The notes under the pieces were generated by a model. That model was not told where the DNA came from and did no database searches. It saw only the letters and a program-made list of their open reading frames with translations. From positions 1-62,903 of the forward strand of contig CAKTMK010000010.1 of NCBI GenBank assembly GCA_934574045.1: a stretch of 62,903 bases of DNA, given 5' to 3'. Positions within the stretch are counted from its first letter, which is position 1; each line of letters opens with the position of its first letter. Both the position numbers and the translations under genes were made by a program. This document shows, piece by piece, positions 16,431 to 25,425 of the stretch. The DNA is from an uncultured Oscillibacter sp. GTDB taxonomy: Bacteria; Bacillota; Clostridia; Oscillospirales; Oscillospiraceae.

Positions 16431-18344
16431 TTATTCCAGCGTTTCCAGCTCCGCCTGCCACAGTGCGGCGGACGCATCGCTGGGCATTCTCCAGTCGCCC
16501 CGGGGCGAGACGGCCACGGAGCCGACCTTCGGCCCGTCCGGCAGGCAGTTCCGCTTGAACTGCTGGGAGAAGAACCGGCGGTAAAATACCTTCAGCCATT
16601 TCAGGATCACGCTGCGGTCATACTTCGTCTCCCACGCGTACAGGGCCAGCCGGTAGATCTTGGCCGGGCCGAAGCCCCAGCGCAGCAGATAGTACAGAAA
16701 AAAGTCGTGCAGCTCATAGGGACCCACCAGATCCTCCGTTTTCTGCGCGATATCGCCCTGAACGGCGGGCAGCAGCTCCGGGGACACGGGCGTGTCCAGA
16801 ATGTCCTCCAGCACGCCGGTGAGCTGGCCGTCCTTGTCCTGATTGTCCCGGGCGAGGTATGCCACCAGATGGCGCACCAGCGTCTTGGGGATGGAGCAGT
16901 TGACGGCGTAATTGCTCATGTGGTCGCCGTTGTAGGTGCACCAGCCCAGCGCCAGCTCCGAGAGGTCGCCGGTGCCGATGACGATGCCGCCAGTCTGGTT
17001 GGCCACATCCATCAGGACCTGCGTCCGCTCCCGGGCCTGTCCGTTCTCAAAGGTCACGGAGTGGTCGGCCATGTCGTGGCCGATGTCCTTGAAGTGGCTG
17101 CGGACGGTGGCGGAGATATCCACGGTCTTGAGCGTGGCGCCCAGCCGTTCAGCCAGGATCACCGCGTTGTTCTTCGTCCGGTCGGTGGTACCGAAGCAGG
17201 GCATGGTCACCGCCACGATGTCCGTCATAGGCCGGTCCAGCATCTTCAGCGCCAGCCCGGTGATGAGAATCGCCAGCGTGGAGTCCAGCCCGCCGGAAAG
17301 GCCCACCACCGCAGTCTTGGCGTGGGTGTGCTCCAGCCGCTGCTTCAGACCCAGCGAGGCGATCAGCAGGATCTCGCGGCAGCGCTGATCCCGGTCGTCC
17401 TTTCCTTCCGGCACAAAGGGCTGGGGCGCGATGTAGCGCGTGAGCTTCGTGCGCGAGACGGTGAGGGAGAAGGGCGTGACGGCCATATCCTCCCCCTCGG
17501 AGAAGAGCTGCGTCCTGCGCCGCTCATACGCCAGCTTCTGCACGTCGATCTGGGAGAGGAGCAGGTCGTTCTTGAACCGGCTCTCCGCCAGCATGGAGCC
17601 GTTCTCCGCAATCATCTTGTGGGCGCCGAACACCACGTCGGAGGTGGACTCTCCCTCGCCGGCGCTGGTGTACAGATAGCCGCACAGCAGCTTGGCCGAC
17701 TGCATTGCCGTGAGCTGGCGGCGGTAGGCGTCCTTGCCGATCAGGTCGTTGCTGGCGGAGAGGTTGCCGATAACCGTCGCTCCGGCGGCGGCCAGCGCCG
17801 CGGACGGAGACACCGGCGCCCACAGATCCTCGCAGATCTCAAGGCCCAGCGTCAGCTCCGGCACTTCCTTGCAGCGGAAAAGCTGCTTCGCGCCGAACAG
17901 CACCGTCTCGCCGCACACGTCGATGGGGAAGGGGTCTCCTTCCGGCGCGGGGGCGAACTGCCGCTTTTCGTAAAACTCACTGTAATTGGGCAGGTGCGTC
18001 TTGGGGACCACGCCCAGAATGTGTCCCTTCTGGATCACCGCGGCGCAGTTATAGAGCCTGCCGCGGACCCGCAGGGGCATTCCCACCGCGGTGACCACCT
18101 CCAGATTCCGGGTGGCCTCCAGCACGGTGGCAAGAGCCTCCTCCGCGCCCCGCAGCAGCGCGTCCTGATAGAAAAGATCGCCGCAGGTATAGCCCGTCAG
18201 CCCCAGCTCCGGCAGAATGAGGATCTTAGCGCCGGACTGCTCCGCCCGGCGCATCATGGCGAACGTCTCCTCCGCGTTGCGGGCGCAGTCCGCCAGATGG
18301 ACCACGGGACTGCCGCAGGCCACCGCGATCAAACCGTCTTTCAT
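16431..18344 (-). CDS. nadE: Glutamine-dependent NAD+ synthetase
   Basis: Last step of NAD biosynthesis: amidates deamido-NAD using glutamine and ATP. The 637 residues combine an N-terminal nitrilase-fold glutaminase (Glu46 in LPELGLTGY, the Lys in VPKTHLPNY, the Cys in LEICEDLW) with a C-terminal NAD synthetase domain (PP-loop SGGLDSTLAI). The start MKDGLIAVACG is set by GGAGGCG 6 nt upstream. It is a single-gene unit, convergent with rnhA. Confidence 0.96.
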   Translation of the reverse strand: MKDGLIAVACGSPVVHLADCARNAEETFAMMRRAEQSGAKILILPELGLTGYTCGDLFYQDALLRGAEEALATVLEATRNLEVVTAVGMPLRVRGRLYNCAAVIQKGHILGVVPKTHLPNYSEFYEKRQFAPAPEGDPFPIDVCGETVLFGAKQLFRCKEVPELTLGLEICEDLWAPVSPSAALAAAGATVIGNLSASNDLIGKDAYRRQLTAMQSAKLLCGYLYTSAGEGESTSDVVFGAHKMIAENGSMLAESRFKNDLLLSQIDVQKLAYERRRTQLFSEGEDMAVTPFSLTVSRTKLTRYIAPQPFVPEGKDDRDQRCREILLIASLGLKQRLEHTHAKTAVVGLSGGLDSTLAILITGLALKMLDRPMTDIVAVTMPCFGTTDRTKNNAVILAERLGATLKTVDISATVRSHFKDIGHDMADHSVTFENGQARERTQVLMDVANQTGGIVIGTGDLSELALGWCTYNGDHMSNYAVNCSIPKTLVRHLVAYLARDNQDKDGQLTGVLEDILDTPVSPELLPAVQGDIAQKTEDLVGPYELHDFFLYYLLRWGFGPAKIYRLALYAWETKYDRSVILKWLKVFYRRFFSQQFKRNCLPDGPKVGSVAVSPRGDWRMPSDASAALWQAELETLE

Positions 18345-18376
18345 GCAAAACGCCTCCAGTAAATCATTTTCTCTAT

Positions 18377-18403
18377 AGTATACCACCGGCGGACTTTTCG
18401 CAA
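18377..18403 (-). promoter_or_regulatory. nadE promoter (extended -10)
   Basis: TATACT preceded by TGG (extended -10), with TTGCGA 15 nt upstream as a poor -35. It lies 32 nt before the nadE ATG. The rest of the 342-nt nadE-rpsT gap holds a hairpin and the rpsT terminator, and I see no gene in it. Confidence 0.55.
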
Positions 18404-18438
18404 GAAGAACGCGCCGCCGGACGGAAAACCGCAGTACG

Positions 18439-18468
18439 CAGAAAGGACCGCCGAAGCGGTCCTTTCTG
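18439..18468. repeat. Perfect 13-bp inverted repeat upstream of nadE
   Basis: CAGAAAGGACCGC and its complement around a CGAA tetraloop. No U tract follows on either strand within a few nt. Role unknown. Confidence 0.5.
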
Positions 18469-18648
18469 CTGTGTGTTTTAGGAGGGAGAAAACGCATCGG
18501 GGTGGGAGTCCCCTTTGCTGATTCTTAAAATACCGGATAAACATGGCGGAATTATGCATTCCGTGTGAACAGTTTGTAAACTCCGGGGAAAACGAGCGCA
18601 AAAATACGGAAATTTCCGGACAAGCAGGGGAAATATCCCTGCGCGGCG

Positions 18649-18682
18649 CAAAAAAAGACGCCCGCCGGAGCGGACGTCTTTG
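18649..18682 (-). terminator. rpsT terminator
   Basis: AGACGTCCG pairs with CGGGCGTCT (one G-U) and is followed by TTTTTT on the minus strand, 5 nt after the rpsT stop. Confidence 0.85.
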
Positions 18683-18686
18683 TTAC

Positions 18687-18950
18687 TCAGCCGATCTTGT
18701 TCAGCTTCAGAGTCATGGAGCTCTTGCGGCGAGCGGCCGTGTTCTTGTGCAGAACGCCGCGGGCGACAGCCTGATCGACTTTCTTCACCGCAACCTTGTA
18801 CGCGCCATCGGCCTCGGTGCGATTGCCTTCTGCGGCAACAGCCTCGAACTTCTTGATGGCGGTCTTCAGCGCGGACTTCTCGGCCTTGTTGCGGGCGTTT
18901 CTCGCCTCGGCGATCAGAACACGCTTCTTGGCAGACTTGATATTCGGCAA
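18687..18950 (-). CDS. rpsT: 30S ribosomal protein S20
   Basis: Small-subunit protein, 87 residues, Ala/Lys-rich. The start is TTG (then PNIKSAKKRVL), with AAAGGAGGTG ahead; an upstream ATG frame would add 7 residues and lose the ribosome site. Family features are KSALKTAIKKFEA, the DQAVARGVLHKNTAARRKS helix and the tail KLNKIG. It is a single-gene unit with its own promoter and terminator, divergent from gpr, the common arrangement in clostridia. Confidence 0.95.
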   Translation of the reverse strand: MPNIKSAKKRVLIAEARNARNKAEKSALKTAIKKFEAVAAEGNRTEADGAYKVAVKKVDQAVARGVLHKNTAARRKSSMTLKLNKIG

Positions 18951-19016
18951 ACCAAACACCTCCTTTGGCAAATTGAAAATATGCGGGATCTCAAAAATCC
19001 CACCGTGCAGAATGAT

Positions 19017-19045
19017 ATTTTAACAGTTTTGTATCGAAAAAGCAA
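19017..19045 (-). promoter_or_regulatory. rpsT promoter
   Basis: TTGCTT, 17 nt, TAAAAT with an extended TGT before the -10, read on the minus strand, 67 nt before the TTG start. Confidence 0.65.
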
Positions 19046-19074
19046 GCCCTTTTTCTGAAAATTCTTTCTTTTGT

Positions 19075-19103
19075 GCATATTGTGTTTCCTGTCGGAAAAC
19101 CTA
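19075..19103 (+). promoter_or_regulatory. Possible forespore sigma-G promoter for gpr
   Basis: GCATA (fits the GHATR -35), 17 nt, AAACCTA (partial match to CATNHTA), 41 nt before the gpr start. gpr is a sigma-G gene in Bacillus. The -10 match is weak, so this is a suggestion only. Confidence 0.3.
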
Positions 19104-19143
19104 GTGAAAAGACACAATATTTAGTGGGAGGATGGATGCGCGG

Positions 19144-20040
19144 ATGTTTGCAAAGCGGACGGACCTTGCGCTGGAGGCGCGGGAGCTGTGGCAGGAGAGC
19201 GCGGAAGCGACCGCGAAGCTCTTCGGAGTCAAGGCGGGGAAGGCACGCCGGGAGGGCTATCCCGTGACGCGGGTGGAAATTCTGGACGCGGAGGGCGCGA
19301 AAACGCTGGGAAAGCCCGTCGGGACATACCTGACGCTGGACCTCACGTCCTATTGGCAGCGGAAGGAGGACTATTTTGCCCGGGCGGTCCGGGCGCTGGG
19401 CGGGCAGCTCCGGGAGCTTCTGCCCGGGGAGGGCGCGGCGCTGGTGATCGGACTGGGCAACCGGGCCATGACGCCGGACGCGGTTGGCCCGCTGACGCTG
19501 GAGAGCGTTCTGGTCACGCGCCATCTCCTCTCCGGGATGCCCCGCCAGTTCGGCGGGATGCGGCCGGTGTCCGCATTTTCCGTGGGCGTTCTGGGGACCA
19601 CGGGCGTGGAGTCGGCCGAGGCGGTGCGGGGCCTTGTGCGGGAGCTGAAGCCGGACTTTGTGGTGGCGGTGGACGCGCTGGCCTCCCGCCGGACGGGGCG
19701 CGTATGCGCCACAGTGCAGATCAGCGACAGCGGGATCGTCCCCGGCTCCGGCGTGGGGAACCACCGGGCGGCGCTGGACAAACGGACGCTGGGCGTGCCG
19801 GTGTTCGCCGTGGGCGTGCCCACGGTGGTGGACGCGGCCACACTGGCGGCGGATCTGCTGGAGGAGTCCGGCGCGGGCAGCTTTGACGAAAAGCGCCTGC
19901 GCAGCCGCCGTCAGCCCATGACCGTCACGCCCCGGGACATCGACGCGCAGGTGCGGGAGCTGTCCCGGGTGCTGGGGTACGGGCTGAACTGGGCGCTTCA
20001 GGAGCTGGAGATCGAGGACATGGCCGCGCTGCTGGGGTGA
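19144..20040 (+). CDS. gpr: Spore germination endopeptidase GPR
   Basis: Aspartic-type protease that degrades small acid-soluble DNA-binding proteins when spores germinate. It is made as an inactive zymogen that loses its N-terminal propeptide. The 298-residue protein starts MFAKRTDLALEARE; RTDLA is the conserved region around the processing site. Further family blocks are VIGLGNRAMTPDAVGPLTL, SVGVLGTTGVESAEAV, VVAVDALASR and DSGIVPGSGVGNHRA. An ATG 12 nt upstream is possible but would abut the GGGAGG site. Its presence implies a spore-forming lineage. Confidence 0.95.
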   Translation: MFAKRTDLALEARELWQESAEATAKLFGVKAGKARREGYPVTRVEILDAEGAKTLGKPVGTYLTLDLTSYWQRKEDYFARAVRALGGQLRELLPGEGAALVIGLGNRAMTPDAVGPLTLESVLVTRHLLSGMPRQFGGMRPVSAFSVGVLGTTGVESAEAVRGLVRELKPDFVVAVDALASRRTGRVCATVQISDSGIVPGSGVGNHRAALDKRTLGVPVFAVGVPTVVDAATLAADLLEESGAGSFDEKRLRSRRQPMTVTPRDIDAQVRELSRVLGYGLNWALQELEIEDMAALLG

Positions 20041-20068
20041 GCTTTTCCGCTTGGATTTTCCCGGCTTT

Positions 20069-20110
20069 CCCCGGTTTTTCCGCATCTGTGGAAAAACCGG
20101 GGCGTTTTTT
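20069..20110 (+). terminator. gpr terminator
   Basis: A perfect 13-bp stem (CCCCGGTTTTTCC and its complement) with an 8-nt loop, then CG and six T residues. Confidence 0.9.
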
Positions 20111-20119
20111 CGCGGGAGG

Positions 20120-20148
20120 TTGCCGAAAGCGGAAAAAAAGAGTACATT
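20120..20148 (+). promoter_or_regulatory. MATE gene promoter
   Basis: TTGCCG, 17 nt, TACATT, 24 nt before the GTG start of the exporter gene. Confidence 0.55.
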
Positions 20149-20172
20149 AAAACCAGAAAAGGAGTGGAGCGC

Positions 20173-21537
20173 GTGGAAAGAAACAGCAATGGGCTGCGGG
20201 ACATGACGGTGGGCAGCCCGGCGGGACATATCGTGCTATTCGCGCTGCCCCTGCTGGCGGGCAGCTTTCTTCAGCAGCTGTACAACATGGTGGACTCGTG
20301 GGTGGTGGGGAACTACGTGGGCGACGCGGCGCTGGCCGCGGTGGGCGTGGGCTTTCCGGTCATCTTCATGTTCACCTCGCTGTTTATGGGCATCGCCAAC
20401 GGCGGAACGGTGGTCATCTCCCAGTATTACGGCGCGGGAAAGCTGGACCGGGTGCACGACGCGGTGGACACCATCTACACCGCCTTCGTGGCCGCGGCCC
20501 TGCCGGTGACGCTGCTGGCGCTGGCACTGGTCAAGCCGCTGCTGGCGGTGCTGCGGGTGGACCCGGCGGCGTACCACGAGGCATGGGCGTATCTGATGAT
20601 CGTCTGCGGCGGACTGGTGGGCACCATCGGATACAACACCAACGCGGGCATCCTCAACGGCCTTGGAAACAGCCGCACAACGCTGCTGTTCCTCTCAGTG
20701 GCGGCGGTGATGAACATCGGGCTGGATCTGGCGCTGGTCCTGCTGGCCGGATGGGGCGTGGTGGGCGTCGCGGTGGGGACGGTCGTCTCCCAGACGTTTT
20801 CGTGGCTGTTCGGCCTGTTCTACATCAACCGGCGGTATCCTCAGATCGCCATTCACCCTTTCTGCTTCCGGTTCGACAGGGTGCTGTTCCGTCAGGTCAT
20901 GACCATCGGACTGCCGGCGGGGCTTCAGATGTCGCTGGTGTCGCTGGGGGCCATGGCGGTGATGAGCAAGGTCAACTCCTACGGAAAGGCGTTCAGCGCC
21001 GCGTACAACGTGGGGTCCCGGCTCGACCAGATGGCGTTTCTGGCGGTGCAGAGCCTGACCAACGCCGTGACCGCCTTCGTGGGGCAGAACACCGGCGCGA
21101 AAAAGCCGGAGCGGGTGCGCCGGGGCGTCCGGGCGGCGGCGGCCATGTCGGCGGTCTGGTGCCTTGCGATGACGGCACTGCTGACGGTACTGGCGCCCCA
21201 GCTGGTGGGCGCGTTTTCCCCGGAGGCGGACGTGATTCGCTCCGGCGTGAGCTATCTGCGCTGCATCATGCCCTTTTACGTCCTGTTCGGCACATTTTAT
21301 ATTTTGAACGGTGCCATGCGTGGCGCGGGGGACAGCGTGTTTCCCATGGTGAACGTGCTGCTGTCGCTGATTTTGGTGCGGGTGCCGGTGGTGTATCTGC
21401 TGGCCAACCGCTTCGGCCCCGGCGCGATGTATTACGGCATCGGCATCGGATGGTGCGTGGGCTTCACGCTGTGCGTGCTCTACTATCTCTCCGGCCGCTG
21501 GAAGCGGCACGGGAGCCTTGCGGAGGCGGAGCCGTGA
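20173..21537 (+). CDS. MATE-family efflux transporter
   Basis: Inner-membrane multidrug/toxin exporter driven by Na+ or H+; the substrate is not predictable. The 454 residues form twelve membrane segments in two pseudo-symmetric halves. Family hallmarks are ALPLLAGSFLQQLYNMVDSWVVGNYVG near the N-terminus and GLPAGLQMSLVSLGAMAVMSKVNSYG opening the second half. The GTG at this position has AAAAGGAG 8 nt upstream; another GTG 9 nt earlier overlaps that site. It is monocistronic, with its own promoter, and precedes the glycine T-box. Confidence 0.93.
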   Translation: MERNSNGLRDMTVGSPAGHIVLFALPLLAGSFLQQLYNMVDSWVVGNYVGDAALAAVGVGFPVIFMFTSLFMGIANGGTVVISQYYGAGKLDRVHDAVDTIYTAFVAAALPVTLLALALVKPLLAVLRVDPAAYHEAWAYLMIVCGGLVGTIGYNTNAGILNGLGNSRTTLLFLSVAAVMNIGLDLALVLLAGWGVVGVAVGTVVSQTFSWLFGLFYINRRYPQIAIHPFCFRFDRVLFRQVMTIGLPAGLQMSLVSLGAMAVMSKVNSYGKAFSAAYNVGSRLDQMAFLAVQSLTNAVTAFVGQNTGAKKPERVRRGVRAAAAMSAVWCLAMTALLTVLAPQLVGAFSPEADVIRSGVSYLRCIMPFYVLFGTFYILNGAMRGAGDSVFPMVNVLLSLILVRVPVVYLLANRFGPGAMYYGIGIGWCVGFTLCVLYYLSGRWKRHGSLAEAEP

Positions 21538-21611
21538 GACGGGCGGCGGAAGATGCGCGGAAATTGCCCGCAGAGGGCGGAAAAGGTCCGGTCCGGGCGA
21601 AAAATTCCCCC

Positions 21612-21640
21612 TTGACGGGCGGAAAAAAAGGTGCTATTTT
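21612..21640 (+). promoter_or_regulatory. glyS promoter
   Basis: TTGACG, 17 nt, TATTTT, immediately before the T-box leader. Confidence 0.7.
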
Positions 21641-21646
21641 TAATTC

Positions 21647-21804
21647 TAAGGCAATGATGGGTCGGCAGCCCGGAGCCGCGGGAGGAAATGCCCGCCGGAA
21701 GCCCCGATAACGGCACAAGAGTGTGGATGCGTCCAAATTCAGGTGGAACCACGGATCAGCTTTGATTCGCCCTGAGCCAATAAAGCGGCTCAGGGCGTTT
21801 TTTT
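21647..21804 (+). promoter_or_regulatory. Glycine T-box riboswitch (glyS leader)
   Basis: A tRNA-sensing leader. The conserved T-box is AGGTGGAACCACGG (21741-21754). The variable base in TGGA would pair with discriminator U73, which fits tRNA-Gly. A likely specifier is GGC at 21712-21714, tentative because I did not fold stem I. The terminator follows: CGCCCTGAGCC with GGCTCAGGGCG and seven T (to 21804). Uncharged tRNA-Gly would favour the antiterminator and allow glyS transcription. Confidence 0.88.
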
Positions 21805-21901
21805 GCGGAACGCGGCGGACCGCCCGTCCGCGGCCCCGACCGCCGTCTCCCGGGATGGGAGCAGAGATACCGTATTTTGGAGATCAAAGGAGAGAGCAGC
21901 A

Positions 21902-23323
21902 ATGAAAAACACGGAAAAGACCATGGACAAGATCGTTGCCCTGTGCAAGAACCGGGGCTTTGTGTTCCCCGGCAGCGAGATCTACGGCGGCCTTGCCAAC
22001 ACGTGGGATTACGGCCCGCTGGGCGTGGAGCTGAAGAACAACGTCAAGCGCGCGTGGTGGAAGAAGTTCGTGCAGGAGAACCCTCTGAACGTCGGTCAGG
22101 ACGCGGCCATTCTGATGAACCCGCAGGTGTGGGTGGCCAGCGGCCATCTGGCGGGCTTTTCCGACCCGCTGATGGACTGCAAGGAGTGCAAGGAGCGCTT
22201 CCGCGCGGATAAGCTGATCGAGGACTGGAGCCAGCAGAACGGCGTGGAGCTGGAAAAGCCCATCGACGCCTTCTCCCAGCAGGAGATGAAGGCATTTGTG
22301 GAGGACCACAACATTCCCTGCCCCACCTGCGGCAAGCATAACTTCACCGATATCCGCCAGTTCAACCTGATGTTCAAGACCTTCCAGGGCGTGACCGAGG
22401 ACGCGAAGAACACCGTGTACCTCCGCCCGGAGACGGCGCAGGGCATCTTTACCAACTTTGTCAACGTCCAGCGCACCACCCGGCGTAAGCTGCCCTTCGG
22501 CGTGTGCCAGATCGGAAAGTCCTTCCGCAACGAGATCACTCCGGGCAACTTCATCTTCCGCGTCCGCGAGTTTGAGCAGATGGAGCTGGAGTTCTTCTGC
22601 AAGCCGGGCACCGATCTGGAGTGGTTCCAGTATTGGCGCACCTTCTGCCACAACTGGCTGCTGGGCATCGGCCTGAAGGACGAGAACCTGCGCCTGCGGG
22701 ATCACACGCCCGAGGAGCTGTGCTTCTACTCCAAGGCCACCACGGACTTTGAGTTCCTGTTCCCCTTCGGCTGGGGCGAGCTGTGGGGCGTGGCCGACCG
22801 GACGGATTACGACCTGACCCAGCATCAGAACACCTCCGGCAAGGATCTGACCTATTTCGATCAGGAGGCCAACGAGCGCTATATCCCCTATGTGGTGGAG
22901 CCGTCTCTGGGCGTGGAGCGCAGCGTGCTGGCCATTCTGTGCGACGCGTATGACGAGGAGGTCGTGGACGCGGAGAAGAACGACGTGCGCGTGGTGATGC
23001 ACTTCCATCCCGCCGTGGCGCCCTTCAAGGCGGCGGTGCTGCCCCTGTCCAAGAAGCTGGGCGACAAGGCCCGGGAGATCCAGCAGGAGCTCAGCCGCGA
23101 CTGGATGGTGGATTATGACGACACCGGCTCCATCGGCAAGCGCTACCGCCGGGAGGACGAGATCGGCACGCCGTTCTGCGTGACCGTGGACTTTGCCACG
23201 GTGGGCGATGACAAGACCCCCGCCGACAACTGCGTCACCGTCCGCGACCGCGACACCATGCAGCAGGAGCGCGTGCCCATCTCTGAGCTGCGCGCGTATC
23301 TGGCTGAAAAGCTGGCATACTGA
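21902..23323 (+). CDS. glyS: Glycyl-tRNA synthetase, dimeric alpha2 type
   Basis: Charges tRNA-Gly. The 473-residue class II enzyme is of the single-chain type (also called GlyQS), not the alpha/beta type. Visible are GFVFPGSEIYGGLANTWDYG, motif 2 (FRNEITPGNFIFRVREFEQME), motif 3 (VEPSLGVERSVLAIL) and the C-terminal anticodon-binding domain (APFKAAVLPLSKKL). GGAG lies 9 nt before the ATG. Expression is governed by the T-box upstream. Confidence 0.97.
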   Translation: MKNTEKTMDKIVALCKNRGFVFPGSEIYGGLANTWDYGPLGVELKNNVKRAWWKKFVQENPLNVGQDAAILMNPQVWVASGHLAGFSDPLMDCKECKERFRADKLIEDWSQQNGVELEKPIDAFSQQEMKAFVEDHNIPCPTCGKHNFTDIRQFNLMFKTFQGVTEDAKNTVYLRPETAQGIFTNFVNVQRTTRRKLPFGVCQIGKSFRNEITPGNFIFRVREFEQMELEFFCKPGTDLEWFQYWRTFCHNWLLGIGLKDENLRLRDHTPEELCFYSKATTDFEFLFPFGWGELWGVADRTDYDLTQHQNTSGKDLTYFDQEANERYIPYVVEPSLGVERSVLAILCDAYDEEVVDAEKNDVRVVMHFHPAVAPFKAAVLPLSKKLGDKAREIQQELSRDWMVDYDDTGSIGKRYRREDEIGTPFCVTVDFATVGDDKTPADNCVTVRDRDTMQQERVPISELRAYLAEKLAY

Positions 23324-23335
23324 GAGAAGAAACCG

Positions 23336-23365
23336 GAGAGCGGGACGCGGGAGCGTCCCGCTCTC
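23336..23365 (+). repeat. Perfect 13-bp hairpin after glyS
   Basis: GAGAGCGGGACGC and its complement around a GGGA loop, 12 nt past the glyS stop. There is no T tract, so it may protect the 3' end or weakly terminate; the next gene could be reached by read-through. Confidence 0.55.
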
Positions 23366-23385
23366 CCTGAAAGCGAGCGAGCAGA

Positions 23386-25320
23386 TTGAAAACGACTCTC
23401 CTGAAAATCGGAAAGGCCGCGCTGGTCGTGCTGGCGGCGCTGGCGGTGGGCTGCGCCGCGGCCTTTTCCATGGAATGGATCGCGCTTGGCTCCGCGCAGG
23501 CCGCGCTGGACTGGTGCGCCGCCGTGCCCGCGCCGTTTCTGCTGACGGCGGTGTTTTACGGGAGCGGCGCGCTGCTTCTGGGGCTGGCGGCCGGCCAGCT
23601 CTGGATCGGGGCGCTGGCGTCCGGGACCGTGAGCGCGGCGCTGGCGCTGGTGAGCTGGTTCAAGTCCGTCATCAACGGCGCGCCGCTGACGGTGGAGGAC
23701 TTCGGCCTGATCGGCCAGCTCGATCAGGTGATGGGCGTGGCGGGGGACCTGACTGTGCCGGACTTCGCATGGCACGCCATCGCCCTGCTGGCGGGAACGG
23801 TGCTGGCGGCGGCGGTGGCGGGCCACTGGCTGACCATGGGCAGCGGACGGGCGCGCTTCACGCTGGCCACGGCCCTGCTGGCGCTGGGCCTGTGCTTCGG
23901 CGCGGGACCCGGCGCGGCACCGCTGGGAAACGCCTTTTCCGTGAACACGCAGGAGCGCATCCAGCCCGCCATCGCCTATCGGGACTACGGCCTGACGGTG
24001 GGCCTGTGGCGGGACGCGTGCCTGCTGGCCAACCGGGAGCCGGAGGGCTACGGACCGGAATACATGGACGCGGTGGCGGCCCGGCTGGACGAGCTGCTGG
24101 GCGGCGCGTCCGCCGCGCCCGTCTCCGTCCGGCCCAACGTGATCTTCATTCTCTCCGAGTCGTTTTACGACATGACCCGCCTGCCGGAGCTGAAGCTCTC
24201 CGCCGACCCGGCGGAAAACTATCACCGCCTGAGCCGGGAGGGCATCTCCGGCCGGTTCTTCAGCAGCTATCTGGGCTACGGCACCGGCTATATCGAGCAG
24301 TCCATCTTCACCGGTCTGACTGGCAAGGATCTGGAGCCGGGGACCAACATCTGCTTCCGCCCGGACGAGGAGTACAGCCTGCTGGACTCGGTAGCCACGC
24401 CGTTCCGGAAGCAGGGCTATGAGACGGAGCTGCTCCACGCCTATAACGACAGTCTCTATAACCGCACGGTGACGTATCCCCGGCTGGGCTTTGACCGTCT
24501 GCTCTTTTCTCAGGAGATCCAGTCGCTGGACCTGAACATTCAGGGCAGCCCCTACGCGGGCGGATACTATCTCAGCGACCACGTGTTCGTGCAGGCGCTT
24601 TTGAACCGGATGGACGCGGCCAACGCGGAGGGAAAGCCCGCGTTCCTGTTCGGCGTTTCCATGGAGAACCACCAGCCCTTTGACCCGGAAAAGTTCGGCT
24701 ACAAGTGCCAGATCGACGTGTCCAGCGAGATCCTGGACGAGGAGGATCTGGCCATCACCCGCGTGATGCTGGAGGGCCTGACCCGGGCGGATCAGGCGCT
24801 GGGCGAGCTGACAGACGCGCTGCGGGAGCGGGAGGAGCCGACGGTGGTGGTGTTTTTCGGCGACCACCGGCCCAACCTCTTCATGACCGACGGCGGCACG
24901 GTGTACAGCCATCTGGGCCTGTGCGAGGGGAACGACTGCGCCGACTGGACCATTGACCAGGTGGCCGACCTCTACTCCACCAATTATCTCATCTGGGCCA
25001 ACGACGCGGCGCTTTTGAAGGCCACGGCCGGGACGGTGCGGGATACCGGCATCGCCGCCATCGGCCCGGCGGTGCTGGACGCGGCGGACATGCCCCGCAC
25101 CCGCTACTGGGCCATGCAGGAGCGGCTGGGGCAGGACCTGCTCATCAACACGGATCTCTACTGTGTCACTTCGGACGGCACGCCCTATTGGAACGCGGCG
25201 GACGCGGACCTCTCCGACGAGGACCGGGAGCTGCTGGAGCTGCGCGGCGCCGTGGTTTACGATGTTTATTACGGCAAGCGCTACTGTGTTGAAAAAATGA
25301 ATCAGCCGGTAGGAAGCTAA
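23386..25320 (+). CDS. LTA-synthase-family sulfatase (membrane phosphoglycerol transferase)
   Basis: A 644-residue membrane enzyme of the LtaS/alkaline-phosphatase superfamily, which transfers glycerol-phosphate to surface polymers outside the cell. The first 190 residues hold about five membrane segments. The outer domain begins near RPNVIFILSESFYD (metal Glu); the expected nucleophile Thr300 is in GYGTGYIEQSIFTGL, then MENHQPF, FFGDHRPN (about 491-498) and the metal His. The TTG start has only a weak ribosome site. It has no neighbour of the pathway, so the polymer made is unknown. Confidence 0.88.
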   Translation: MKTTLLKIGKAALVVLAALAVGCAAAFSMEWIALGSAQAALDWCAAVPAPFLLTAVFYGSGALLLGLAAGQLWIGALASGTVSAALALVSWFKSVINGAPLTVEDFGLIGQLDQVMGVAGDLTVPDFAWHAIALLAGTVLAAAVAGHWLTMGSGRARFTLATALLALGLCFGAGPGAAPLGNAFSVNTQERIQPAIAYRDYGLTVGLWRDACLLANREPEGYGPEYMDAVAARLDELLGGASAAPVSVRPNVIFILSESFYDMTRLPELKLSADPAENYHRLSREGISGRFFSSYLGYGTGYIEQSIFTGLTGKDLEPGTNICFRPDEEYSLLDSVATPFRKQGYETELLHAYNDSLYNRTVTYPRLGFDRLLFSQEIQSLDLNIQGSPYAGGYYLSDHVFVQALLNRMDAANAEGKPAFLFGVSMENHQPFDPEKFGYKCQIDVSSEILDEEDLAITRVMLEGLTRADQALGELTDALREREEPTVVVFFGDHRPNLFMTDGGTVYSHLGLCEGNDCADWTIDQVADLYSTNYLIWANDAALLKATAGTVRDTGIAAIGPAVLDAADMPRTRYWAMQERLGQDLLINTDLYCVTSDGTPYWNAADADLSDEDRELLELRGAVVYDVYYGKRYCVEKMNQPVGS

Positions 25321-25331
25321 GACCTCTGTGC

Positions 25332-25372
25332 AAAAAAGACCCGCCGGACGCGGAGAACGTCCGGCGGGTCTT
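25332..25372. terminator. Bidirectional terminator between convergent genes
   Basis: AAGACCCGCCGGACG pairs perfectly with CGTCCGGCGGGTCTT (15 bp, 7-nt loop). A six-A run on the left gives U6 for the minus-strand alaX transcript; the T run for the plus strand is short. Confidence 0.85.
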
Positions 25373-25425
25373 GTGTTCAAAACGCGTTAAGAATACGCAA
25401 AGAATTTGCCGGAGGCTGACAATTT

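Noticed and set aside
20086..20096. TGTGGAAAAAC, a DnaA-box-like match downstream of gpr
   Set aside because: It is part of the gpr terminator stem and is a single copy with no cluster.
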